A stretch of DNA of 64,000 nucleotides from JACCXG01 sp963785755. Its GTDB lineage: Bacteria > Acidobacteriota > Vicinamibacteria > Vicinamibacterales > 2-12-FULL-66-21. The translations under genes were made by a program, and so were the position numbers. Each line of letters begins with the position of its first letter. Positions within the stretch are counted from its first letter, which is position 1. Shown one piece after another: positions 1 to 9,875 of the stretch. The DNA lies in assembly GCA_963785755.1 (NCBI GenBank), contig CAWAXG010000065.1, positions 62,001 through 126,000 on the forward strand. The letters run 5' to 3'. Below the pieces are notes generated by a model. The model was given only the letters and a program-made list of their open reading frames with translations, did no database searches and was not told the DNA's origin.

Positions 1-28
1 CGGGCTGATACACTTTCCAGCACACTCG

Positions 29-2280
29 ATGACGCGCCTCGTGTCGCTTGCCGCGGCCTGTTTGTCTGCGTGGCTGGCTGTGCCAACGGCGAGCGCCGCC
101 CCACGGCAGCAGCCCACGATCCCCTGAACCCGCGACGAAGTCAGCCGTTGTGACGGCGACGACGGAAGCCATCACGATCGACGGCGTGCTGGACGAGCCG
201 ATCTGGCGCGCGGCGCCGACGATCGGCGACCTGGTCCAGCGACAGCCCGAACCCGGCGCAGGCCCCGACGGAGCGGACCGACGTCATGCTCCTCTACGAC
301 CGGGACAACCTCTACATCGGCGTCGTCGCGTACGACTCCGAGCCGGAGCGGTCATCGGGACGCAGATGGCGCGCGACGGCAGCCTCGCCTCCGACGACCG
401 CGTCGAGATCCTGCTCGACACGTTCCGCGACCAGCGCAGCGCCTTCTATTTCGCGACCAACCCGGCGGGCGCGCTGGTGGACGGCCTGGCTTCGCGAACG
501 GCCAGCTGAATACCGACTGGGACGCGATCTGGGACGTGCGCACGCGGCGCACCGACGCAGGGCTGGACCGCGGAGTTCGCGATTCCGTTCAAGAGCCTGA
601 GCTTTCCCGCCGGCCGGAGGTGTGGGGCTTCAACATCGCCCGGCACATCCACCGAAAGCTCGAGGAGGAGCGCTGGTCCGGCGCGCGCTCGAGACGCAGT
701 TCTCAGGTGTCGGAAGCCGGCGAGATCACCGACCTCGAGGGCCTCACGCAGGGCATCGGCCTGGACGTGCGGCCGTTTCTCGCCGGGCGCTGGCTGCGCA
801 TCCGGCGGCGAGGACGATGACTCGAGCGGCAAGCCGGGGCTCGACATCTTCTACAACATCACGCCGAGCCTGAAGCTGACCGCGACGTTCAACACCGACT
901 TCGGCGAAACCGAAGTCGACGCGCGCCAGATCAACCTCTCGCGCTTCTCGCTGCTGTTTCCGGAGAAGCGGTCGTTCTTCCTGCGAGGGCGCGGGCGTCT
1001 TCAGCTTCGCCAGCACCGGGCCGGAGCCGGCGGGCGGCATTCCGCCGGCCGGCGCCGAGTGTATCCGTTCTTCAGCCGGCAGATCGGGCTGCTCGGCGGG
1101 CAGGAGGTGCCGATCGACGCCGGCGTCAAGCTGACCGGCACGGTCGGCCGCACCGACATCGGCGTGCTGGCCGTCCGCACCGGCGACCTGCGGGCATCGG
1201 CGATCGTCGACGAGAAGAACTTCTTCGTCGGGCGCGTCAAGCGCAACCTGTTCCGGCAGTCCTACGTCGGCGCGATCTTCACGGACGGCGATCCCGCCGC
1301 GGGCGTCGGGCCAGACCTACGGCGCCGACCTGCGTCTGGCCACGTCGCGCTTCCTGGGCGGCTCCCGCAACTTCGTCGTCAACGGCTACGCCGTCGAGAG
1401 CGTGCGAACGAGGGACGCGTCCGAGGCGCAAGCGACTGGTCGTACGGATTCTCCGCGCACTATCCCAACGACAAGTTCAACGCGCAGGTCGCGTTCCGGG
1501 AGATCCAGGAGAACTTCAACCCCGCGCTCGGCTTCGTCCAGCGCGACAACGTGCGGCTGCTGCGGGTCGCGGCAGCTACAACCCGCGCCCGAAGAACTTC
1601 CTCAACATCCAGCAGATGTTCCACGACGTCTACTACACGCGCTTCACGCGGCTCGACAACGGCCAGGTCGAGAGCTGGGACCTCTACGTCACGCTGCTCG
1701 ACTGGCACTTCAAGCTCCGGCGACAACATCCACGGCATGCTCGACTTCAACCCGACCTACGAGCGGCTCTTCGAGCCGTTCGAGATCTCGCCCGGCGTGC
1801 GTGCTGCCGCCGGGCGAGTACCGCTTCACGCGCTTCCGGAGCAATCTGCTTGTCGACGGCGACGAAGCGCCGGCTGTCGGGCAGCGTCAACGTGACGTGC
1901 GGCAACTACTGGTCCGGGCAGGGCAGAGCAGGTGACGACCAGCCTCACCTACAAGGCTGCCGCCGCGGTTCACCTTCAGCGTCAGCACCAACCAGACGTT
2001 CGCGCGGCTGCCGGAGGGCCACTTCACCGCGCGGATCCTCACCTCGCAACGTCAACTACACCGCCTCGCCGAGGCTGTCGTTCTCAAATCTCGATCCAGT
2101 ACGACAACCGGTCGCGGAATCTGGGCTGGCAGAGCCGCGTGCGCTGGACGCTGCAGCCCGGCAACGATTCTTCTTCGTGTTCAACCAGGGCTGGATCCAG
2201 GAAGACGAGGCGACAACCTGCGCTTCCGGGCGCAGGACAGCAAGGTGTCCGCGAAGTTCCAGTACTCGTTCCGTTTCTGA
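29..2280 (+). pseudogene. DUF5916-type outer-membrane protein with CBM9-like domain, frame-broken
   Basis: The ATG at 29 opens a signal peptide (MTRLVSLAAACLSAW...) that lies in a different frame from what follows. Pieced together across frames, the protein has a family-9 carbohydrate-binding-like domain (ITIDGVLDEPIWRAAPTIGD, then LLYDRDNLYIGVVAYDSEPE and NPAGALVDGLA). A long DUF5916-type beta-barrel follows (SLLFPEKRSFF, PFFSRQIGL, NPALGFVQRDNVRLL) and ends in QYSFRF with the terminal Phe typical of outer-membrane barrels. At least ten one- or two-base frame changes are needed (for example near 270, 350, 490, 565, 825, 985, 1310 and 1575). One is clearly a lost base, where GCCTTC reads GCTTC at about 489. 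The family is common in Acidobacteriota and Bacteroidota and its substrate is not established. The protein sequence is well preserved between breaks, which favours sequence error or very recent decay. Confidence 0.8.
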
Positions 2281-2467
2281 GCAAGCGGTGGATCAATTCG
2301 GCGCTTCGACCGGCAGCCGAGTGCGACCCTCGCACCGCTTGAAGATAGAAGCGGCCAGCACATCCGGCCGTTACGTTTCGGCAGCGGCTCACGTCCCGGA
2401 ACTGTCACTTCGAGGAGCAACCATGACTCCTTGGCGGAGAAACCATTCGGCGGGACGCAACGTCCGG

Positions 2468-3245
2468 TCATCGCGGCGACTGGGCAGGACTTGCGCGTGC
2501 CACCCATGCCGTGACCTCGCGCGCAAACCTTCGCCGCTCGGAGAGCGACGGATAGCTTCTCCGTTCGACCTCCGCCGCAAAGAAGTTCCAGTTGTAACGG
2601 TCGATTTTCTCCAACCCCGTTACGAGTCGGGACGGATCCAGGTTGAGCCCATGGAGCGTGACGATGGCGATGGCGTCGCACAAGAGCTCGAGATCCTTGA
2701 GACGACGGCGGTCGTTACGTGCGGACGCGCGAGCATGGTCGACCCAGACGTACTGCGTGGCCGATTTCGTGCGCCACCAGCGCCTGCAGTTCCTCGGCTT
2801 TTAGCTGCGTCAGCGCATTCGCTGAAATCGTCAGAATGGTCCGCTCATAAAGAGTGATCCTCACTTGCGGCACGTCGACCACTTTGATCTCGTACGCCGA
2901 GTCGCGGCCAGTCGCACGAAGCAGGGGGGGCAGACTGGCGAGCTTCTGGCTCGACGAGCGGTCCAGGCGCTTGAGCTCGCCCTGGCTCGGCAGGACCTTG
3001 AGGATGCGCGCCTTCTGGTCTGCTGATACCGGTTTGGGCCGGTTGGTTTCCAGCCACTGGGCAAAGGCGCGCGGGTCCGCGGCCAGCAGCTCTTTGGGGG
3101 ACGACAGGAAGGCGCTTTGCCCGTACACGTTGACCGCGATCAGCGCGACGCCGAGCTGGGACAGAACAACGGATCGGGACCGCCGGAACAGGCCCTGACT
3201 GATGCCCGTTTCGGCCCACTTCGAAACAAGGTGTGTGTGTCGCAT
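2468..3245 (-). pseudogene. M48-like zinc metallopeptidase, single frameshift
   Basis: Reading leftward from 3245, the product has an N-terminal hydrophobic segment (SVVLSQLGVALIAVNVYG), a helical region (PKELLAADPRAFAQWLETN) and a C-terminal peptidase core with the zinc motif LVAHEIGH at about 2765-2790. The frame then breaks. One extra C near 2764 turns GHEYVWVDHARASARNDRR into a dead frame. In the next frame the protein continues with KDLELLCDAIAIVTLHGL, where the E/D pair probably supplies the third zinc ligand, and stops at 2468. HExxH followed by a downstream acidic-AxA segment is the M48/M56 pattern. An anchored periplasmic peptidase is inferred. The 187 bp between this gene and the DUF5916 gene hold nothing I recognise. 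Confidence 0.6.
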
Positions 3246-3398
3246 GAACCGACAGTCGGGCGTCGGCTCATGAACAGTCCTGTGAGCGGGAACAGAAGCG
3301 TCGAAGAAGTTTCTTAGAAAGACATTAGAAGGCGGAAAGCCGCGTGGGATCGGCGTATAGTCGGGAGGCTCTCGGAATTCAGGTGCCGGAGAATTCAG

Positions 3399-5515
3399 AT
3401 GCCGGCAGCACCATCAGTTCACGATTTCGGATCGTTCCGGCTGGATACGGCCGAGCGGCTCTTGCTGCGGGCGGGCCAGCACGTCTCCCTGACTCCCAAG
3501 GCGTTCGACCTGCTGGTGTATCTGGTCGACCACGCGGGACGGCTGGCCACGAAACAGGAGTTGATGAACGCCCTGTGGCCCGACACCTTCGTCGAGGAGT
3601 CGAACCTCGTGTTTACGGTGTCGGCGCTTCGTAAGGCGCTCGGGGACGGCCAGGACGGCGAGCAGTTCATTCAGACCGTCCCGACCCGAGGGTATCGCTT
3701 CGTCGCCCGTGTCACACCACGACGGGGATCGGCCAATCTCGTCGACGTCCGAGACGCAGCCTCGTTCTGTCAAGCCTCTCGTTCGCCGAGCCGCGACCAT
3801 CGCTCTGGCGGTTGGCCGGCATCGCTATGCTGATCGTCGTCGTCCGACATATGGCGCGAAACGAGGGATGCCCCAGCCCTCGTGAGGTTCACGATTCCGC
3901 TGCCGGACTTCACACAAGGCGGCGGTTCGCATCCCATATCGCAGATCTCGCCGGACGGCAGACGTGTGGCCCTCATCGTGACATCGGGGTCGCGCATCTG
4001 GCTGCGCAACCTCGACGGATTGGCTGCGCTGCCCCTCGCGGGTACGGAAGGCGCGAGGGCGCTGTTCTGGGCGCCCGACAGCGACAGTTGGCCTTCACCA
4101 CTGCACGGGAGTTGAAGAAGCTTCGCGTGTCAGACGGGACGGTCCAGCCGCTTTGCGACTCCTGCCAGCCCGCGGGAGGCGGCACGTGGAGCCGCAATGG
4201 AATGATCGTCTTCACGACTCTGGAAGGGTCGCTGCTCGGCATCCCGGCTGCAGGCGGGGAGCTTCAGAAGCTGACCAGCGTGGATCGATCGCAAGGAGAG
4301 ACCATTCACATCCATCCTTATTTCCTGCCGGATGCCGTGCGGTTTCTGTATGTCAGACGAAACAAGGACGTGACTCGAAGCGGGCTGTACGTCGGACAGG
4401 ATCGGTTCTGAGGATGCCCAGTTATTGCTCGATGGTGACCTCCCTGCAATCTATGCAGCATCTGCCGGTTACTTGCTGTTTCTTCGAGGTAACACCCTCA
4501 TGGCCCAGCGCTTCGATCCTGGGCGCCTGACGTTCAGCGGAGAGCCAAGCGCCGTGTTGGGTTCCGTGTCGGCCAATCAACTCGTGGGACAGCTGGGATT
4601 CTCGGTTTCTGAGACTGGCAGGTTGATCCATTCCATCGTTCGAACGCCCACTGATGCAGTTTCAGTGGGTGGGCCGTAGCGGCGACCCGCAGCAACTCGT
4701 CGGCGAGCCGGGTCCTTACTACACCTTCGACCTTTCGGCGGATGCCAGTCGGCTCGTCTTCGGACAGGCCGAGTCTGGCTACACGAGTCTCCGGGTACTC
4801 GACCTGGAGCGCGGTGAGACGAAACTGCTGACGTTTGGCGCCTCGTCTCATGCCGATCGCGGTGGATGTCAGACGGTCAAACACTGGTCGCGACGAGGTG
4901 GAGACCATTACCTCAGGCCGTGGTCCAGATTTCACCAGACCGTCGCGAGTCGATTATTCCGGTCCCGGGGGAGGGGAACATGACCGAGGACGTGTCGCGG
5001 GACGGGCAGTATCTCTGGTACCGCCGGCGCGGTCAGCAGCTTCTGGCAGTGTCCCTCAAAGAGGGATCTAAAGCCCGTTATCGTGCGCAAGGCGCTGGCC
5101 GGCGGTATCAATCAGGCACAATTCTCGCCTGACAGCCGCTGGATTGCTTATCACTCGAACGAATCCGGCCAGCTCGAGGTGTTCGTCACTCCTTTTCCGC
5201 CAACCGGTGAGCCGTCCAAATCTCCTCCGGCGGTGGAGTGCAGCCGGTCTGGCGGCAGGACGGTCGCGAACTGTACTACCTGGGGCTTGACGGCACCATG
5301 CACGCCGTCGAGGTGCGGCCGGGGAGCCCTCCGCACTTTTCGACGCGCCAGTTGTTCAAAACAGGACTCCTGCCAGTCGAAAATGTCGAGCAGTAGCCGT
5401 GAGCGGCGATGGCCGGCGCTTTCTCCTGCTCAAGGTCGTCGACGACAGGAACCGCAGCAGCATCGGTGTGATTCTCAACTGGCCGGCGCTGCTGACCCCG
5501 ACCGGGTCGCAGTGA
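3399..5515 (+). pseudogene. Winged-helix DNA-binding / TolB-like propeller protein, frame-broken
   Basis: The ATG at 3399 follows GGAG at 8 bases. The first ~105 residues are an OmpR/CadC-type winged helix (FGSFRLDTAERLLLRAG, LTPKAFDLLVYLVDHAGRL, SNLVFTVSALRKALGD, FIQTVPTRGYRFVARV). After a frame change come WD40/TolB-like blades (QISPDGRRVALIV, FDLSADASRLVFGQAESG, FSPDSRWIAYHSNESGQLEVFVTPFP). The C-terminus is the family tail SIGVILNWPALLTPTGSQ with the stop at 5513-5515. About six frame changes are needed. In this acidobacterial architecture an intracellular DNA-binding head is usually joined by one membrane helix to an extracytoplasmic propeller, a CadC-like sensor layout. Its target genes cannot be told from sequence. 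The same family recurs at 29971 and 63514. Confidence 0.75.
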
Positions 5516-5582
5516 CAGGTTCCTGTCCCTGGCCGCGAGCGGCTGGGCCACCAGATTTCAGAGTCTTTTGTTTTTCTTCCTG

Positions 5583-8316
5583 CTAGAAGCTCACCGTCGT
5601 GTTGAACGTGATCCGGCGCACGCCGTCGGCGCGAGTGGGCTGGAGGAAGAACGGCGACGTCATGATCCCGCTGAAGCCGGAATACACCGGCCTGTTGAGC
5701 AGGTTCTGGATGCCGGCATTCAGGTTCAACCGATAGCGCGGCATGGTCTGCGCGCCGGTCGGGTTCACCGTGAGTCCGCCGGGCCCTCCCATGATCTGCA
5801 CGCCGCCGCCCGACGTCACCTGCTTCTTCCCCAAGGTGAACGCGTAGCTGAAATTCGCCGACGAATTCCACGTCGAAACCGTCCGCGCCGAGTTGCGGCT
5901 GACGCCGGCGGGCCGGTCGTTGAAGACGAGATCGCCGTTGTCGTCGAACCCGGTGCGAATGGTCAGCGGCGGCGCCGACGAGCCGTTGGCGGAGAGGCGG
6001 ACGGTCATGTTTCGTAGCGCCGTGCTCGTCATCGCGATGAAGCCATTGTGACGGCGGTCGAACAACGCCGGTCCCCACTCGTCGGTGAGGCTGAGGGTGG
6101 GGGGAATCGAGAACGCGCCGTCGGTATTGTCGTAGTTCCTGCCCAGGGTGTAGAAACCGGACACCGTGAGTCCGCGTCTCCAGGAGAAGCGTGGACCGCT
6201 CGACGCTGCGGGCCCGCCGCCCGGGCCCATCATCATCATCATCCCGCCGCCGGGCATCATGATGGCGCCGCCGCCGCCCCCAGGCGGAGCGGGGCCGGAC
6301 GCCGGCATCGGCCCCAGGTTGATGTTCACCGACGCGTTCACGAAATGCTGGGTCCCGATGCCGTCAGGTCTGGCCAGGACGACGTTCGCGAACTGCGGGT
6401 CTGGCCTGACGCCGTTGATCGGTGTGTTGAGGTTGCGCCCGGTCAGCAGCGAATAGCGATAGGCATAGCTGTAGAGCACGTTGGCGTTGATCCGCCGCGA
6501 GATGGTTTGCGCGATGCCTGCGCTGAGCCGCTGCGAGTACGCCATGTCGCGTTCCTCCGCCAGGAGGTAGCGATTCGTCGGTGGTGCGGCGCCGGGGGTC
6601 CCTGGATCGGGATACGACGGATTGATGATGTTGACCTCCTGCTGGCGGAAACCGTCCACTTGCAAGGTCTGCGCGTAGGTGGCCGTTGGCAGCCAGTCGT
6701 AGAACATGCCCCAGCTTCCACGGAGCGTCGTCTTGCCCCCCTTGAACGGCGCCCACGTGAAACCGGCGCGCGGAGCGAAGTTGAGCGCGTCGGGCACGTG
6801 CGTCTGCAGTTCGTAGCGGACGCCGCCCGTGATGGTCAGCCCCTTCCGCACTTTGATGTCGTCCTGGATGTAGAGGCCGCCCTGGACGTTCGTGTAGCTG
6901 ATGCGTGGATCGCCAATACGCCGACTGTAGCTGCGTGGCCGGCCCGCCTCGAAGGCTTCGAGGCTTTCGAACACGTAGGTGCCGAGATAGTTGCTGTCCG
7001 AATCCGTGCGGGATCGCGCGTACTGGATTTCGAGGCCCGTGCGCATCGAGTGAATGCCGCGGACGTAATCGAGATCCGAATTCATCCAGTAATTACGCGA
7101 GTGCGTGCCGCCGCGCCTCTGGGCGCCGCCGTTCGTAAAGGCGTCGTTGACGATGATGGTCGGCGCCTCGACAGCGGAGCTCGCCGTGGAATCGTTGCCG
7201 TAGATCGCCAGGCGCGTATTGAGCACGAACCGGCGGCCGATCGGTCCGTTCTGCTGCAGGTAGATCCCGAACGAGCTGTTTTCGGAGGAATAGGCGCGCT
7301 CGATCAGGTCGTAGGTGCCGACGCCTTCATTGTTCCGGCTGAACCGCGACCCGTTGAAATTCACGCGCAGCACCTGATCCTTGGTCAGCGCGTAGTCCAG
7401 GCCCCCGTTGAAGAAGGCGTTGTCGGCGGGGCTGCGCAGTCGCGTATTGCCTTTGACGCTCTCCGAACGGCGTCGCGGCGTACAGGACAGGCGTGGAATA
7501 GCTGTCCTGCCCGTTGAAGTTGATGTTGAATGACGCCCGTTCGTTGATGAGCGTGCCGTTCAGGCCGATCCCGTACATCAGGCTCTGTGCCGGGCCGCGC
7601 TCGTCCACCAGCGGATTCTTCCCGTCCATCGCGCTGTCGTAGAAGCCCATGCGGACATTGCCGCGGACCGGGCCGATGCCGGGTTGGGTGAGGATCTCGA
7701 TCCTGACCTCGCCGGCATGATGGACCTCGGGCGCGAACTGATCCCGCGTTACGCGGATCGACTTGATCAGCGCCTTCGGCGGCAACTCGCGCCCCTCGAA
7801 GCTGTCGATCAGGATCTTCGCTTCCGGTCCGCCGATGTCCATCAGCTGCCGCCGCAGTTCATCCGGATCGTCCGACAGCGCCTCAATCTGCTCGCGTGTC
7901 ATCACCGAGCCGAACGTCACGTCGCGATCGGAGGCCGCCTGCTGGCGATCGCGCTCGACGGTCACGGCAGCCTCGAGACGCTCGAGCGGCAGCATCAGGA
8001 CCTGCCGGTTTTCGCCGCTGCGGATCCGCACGTCGGGCAGCGCGCGCGTTTGAAAGCCCGGAAACTCGGCGGCGATGGAGTAGCGGCCGGGCCGGAGATT
8101 CTCGAACTTGACCTGCCCCTGCTGACTCGTCGGCTCGGGTTTGATGACCTCTGCCTTGTTCGACGGGTCAATTCCTGTGAGGGTCACCATGGCGCCCGGA
8201 AGGACCGCGCGGGTTTCATCCACGATCGTGATCAGCACGGTTGCGTTGCGATCGCCCTGCGCGAACGCCTGCGCGGACGTCAGGCAGGCAAGCAACAGAA
8301 TGAGCAGGGCACGCAT
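5583..8316 (-). CDS. Oar-like TonB-dependent receptor with Gly/Met-rich loop (one frameshift)
   Basis: I chose the start at 8316 because GGAGGAGCT lies directly before ATGCGCG. A signal peptide follows (MRALLILLLACLTSAQAFAQ). Next come a carboxypeptidase-regulatory-like Ig fold (VDETRAVLPGAMVTLTG...PGRYSIAAEFPGF), a plug-like region (FGSVMTREQIEALSDDPDE, SIRVTRDQFAPEVH) and a long beta-barrel ending RITFNTTVSF. One extra G near 7464 breaks the frame; ESVKGNTRLRS continues in the next frame. About 6195-6310 encodes a very Gly/Pro/Met-rich stretch with five consecutive Met from a (CAT)5 run at 6227-6241. The receptor start lies just inside the 3' end of the LolA-like gene upstream, so the two are probably one operon. 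The ligand is unknown. Confidence 0.75.
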
Positions 8317-8336
8317 AGCTCCTCCAGACGGGATGG

Positions 8337-9488
8337 TCATTTCAGGGGCTCGAATTTCCGGGAATCGATCTTGGTGTTAATACGAAATCGCTCGAATGTC
8401 GTTTCTTCGGTGGTTTCTGCGCCGATGGCCCGGCGGAGCCGGAACGGGAACTTGACGCCATCGACTTCACGGTAATCCGCGAAATACAGCCGATGTTCGA
8501 CCGGTGTCGCCTGCGCTTTCGAGCGGATCGCCAGGACTTCCTTGGCATATTTGTCCATCTCGTCCTTCGGCGCGTTGGCCGGGGGGGCCGGCGGCCCGGT
8601 GACAACGACGGCGCCGGGGGCGATGGATTTGGGTGGCGGCTGTCCGGGAACGGTCACAATCACGTTGGTCGGCGGCGTCGTCCACGTGACCATGATGGGG
8701 AGGCGGGTCTCTCTATTGATGAAATAGCGCAGCGAAAAACTGCCTTCCCCCTTCACATCGAGCACGTCCGCCTGTCCCTGCGGCGCCTCGGCCATCGCGG
8801 CATACGAGAAGGTCAGGGGATAGGCGCTCGAGGCGGCGAACAGTCCGAGCGCGAGCCGCGCATAGTCCTGCTTGACGGCTGTCACACGTGCACGCCTGGG
8901 ATCCGGCGCTGGTCCCCGTCCTCCGCGGCCCATCCCGGCAGCCGCACCTTGGGGCATGGCCCCGGGAGCACCCGGGCTGGCGGTCCCCGGCGGCCCTGCG
9001 GGCGGAGCCGGCTTATCGGGCGCGGCGACAGGTGCCGCCGGTGCAGGCCCTTGGGGAGGAGCCGCGGGAGGGCCTTCGCCAGGGGCACCCATGCCCCGGC
9101 CCATCGGAGGGCCAGCCGGCAACGCCGGTATTTGAATCAGCGCGTCGCCGTTGAAGCCGGCCGACGTCGGGTCGGTGTCCTCCGCCGGGAATTCGTCCAC
9201 TCGGAGGTATTTGTCAGGCAGTTCGAACAGGATTTCGAAGTCGATGGGGACGAGATTGTTGCCTCGAATGCGACGCGTCTGGCCGGTCGCAACCACTGTC
9301 TTGACCGCGGCCAACTTCTCGCCGCCGAGCGCTTTTCGCGATTCGACCAGCACCTGCTCTGCTTTCGCGATCGACTCGGGGGCCGGCGCCGCCGGGGGCG
9401 CCGCAGCCGGCGCCTGGGCGGAGACCGCGTTCGCGGCGCCAAGGGAGGCCACGACGCAGAAAAGAACGATCCGGCCCGAGCGCGCCAT
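8337..9488 (-). CDS. Exported LolA-like protein with Pro/Ala/Gly-rich insert
   Basis: I prefer the ATG at 9488 because AGGAA sits 5 bases upstream; the ATG at 9500 is the alternative. A signal peptide (MARSGRIVLFCVVASLG...VSAQA) is followed by AEQVLVESRKALGGEKLAAVKTV, the opening helix and strand pattern of LolA/DUF-type lipoprotein-carrier folds. C-terminal strands include VEHRLYFADYREVDGVKFP and FERFRINTKI. Roughly residues 115-190 are low-complexity Pro/Ala/Gly with Met-Gly-Arg repeats, which is unusual inside this fold. The TGA at 8337-8339 overlaps an ATG at 8340 and precedes the real receptor start at 8316, so translational coupling with that receptor is likely. A periplasmic partner of the receptor is an inference. 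Confidence 0.65.
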   Translation of the reverse strand: MARSGRIVLFCVVASLGAANAVSAQAPAAAPPAAPAPESIAKAEQVLVESRKALGGEKLAAVKTVVATGQTRRIRGNNLVPIDFEILFELPDKYLRVDEFPAEDTDPTSAGFNGDALIQIPALPAGPPMGRGMGAPGEGPPAAPPQGPAPAAPVAAPDKPAPPAGPPGTASPGAPGAMPQGAAAGMGRGGRGPAPDPRRARVTAVKQDYARLALGLFAASSAYPLTFSYAAMAEAPQGQADVLDVKGEGSFSLRYFINRETRLPIMVTWTTPPTNVIVTVPGQPPPKSIAPGAVVVTGPPAPPANAPKDEMDKYAKEVLAIRSKAQATPVEHRLYFADYREVDGVKFPFRLRRAIGAETTEETTFERFRINTKIDSRKFEPLK

Positions 9489-9744
9489 TGAGTTCCTCAT
9501 GCAGACACCGCCAAATAGACGAATTTGAAACCGCATTGGTTGGTTTGGTTCCTGATGGGGTGAAGGGGATCTGCAATGGTCACGTGAACGAGACGTCTGG
9601 TGCCGTTCACGGCCCAGGTAATTGGCATGACCGGCTCTCTAAGAATCAGCAACGCGGGATTGTGTTCGTCAGGCCCCGGCACGAGAGTGCCAGCGTAGCG
9701 GGGAAAGGTCAAGCGCGCGCGGAGAAACGACGCCCCGCGCGAAA

Positions 9745-9848
9745 AGACGAATTGCGCTTCGCGCCACACGAAGGCACGACGTCACGAAGACACGAAGGAT
9801 CCTTGCAAAATCAACCGTCGTGCCGTCGTGCCGTCGTGTCTTCGTGCA
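9745..9848. repeat. 8-bp-periodic inverted arrays (CACGAAGG / GTCGTGCC family)
   Basis: A 21-bp leader at 9745-9765 (AGACGAATTGCGCTTCGCGCC without its last base) precedes four 8-mers at 9767-9798: CACGAAGG, CACGACGT, CACGAAGA, CACGAAGG. After an 18-bp gap, four 8-mers in inverse orientation lie at 9817-9848: GTCGTGCC, GTCGTGCC, GTCGTGTC, TTCGTGCA. The arms can pair into a long hairpin. The leader and the array recur at 57891-57950. The block lies between the promoter side of the LolA-like gene and the 3' end of the receptor at 9876. The 250 bp from 9489 to 9744 show no gene. Confidence 0.75.
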
Positions 9849-9875
9849 GCGCGTTAGCGCGTCCGGGATGTGACG

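Noticed and set aside
29..5515. Programmed ribosomal frameshifting
   Set aside because: Breaks are many, in differing contexts, without recurring slippery sequences or following pseudoknots; error or decay explains them better.
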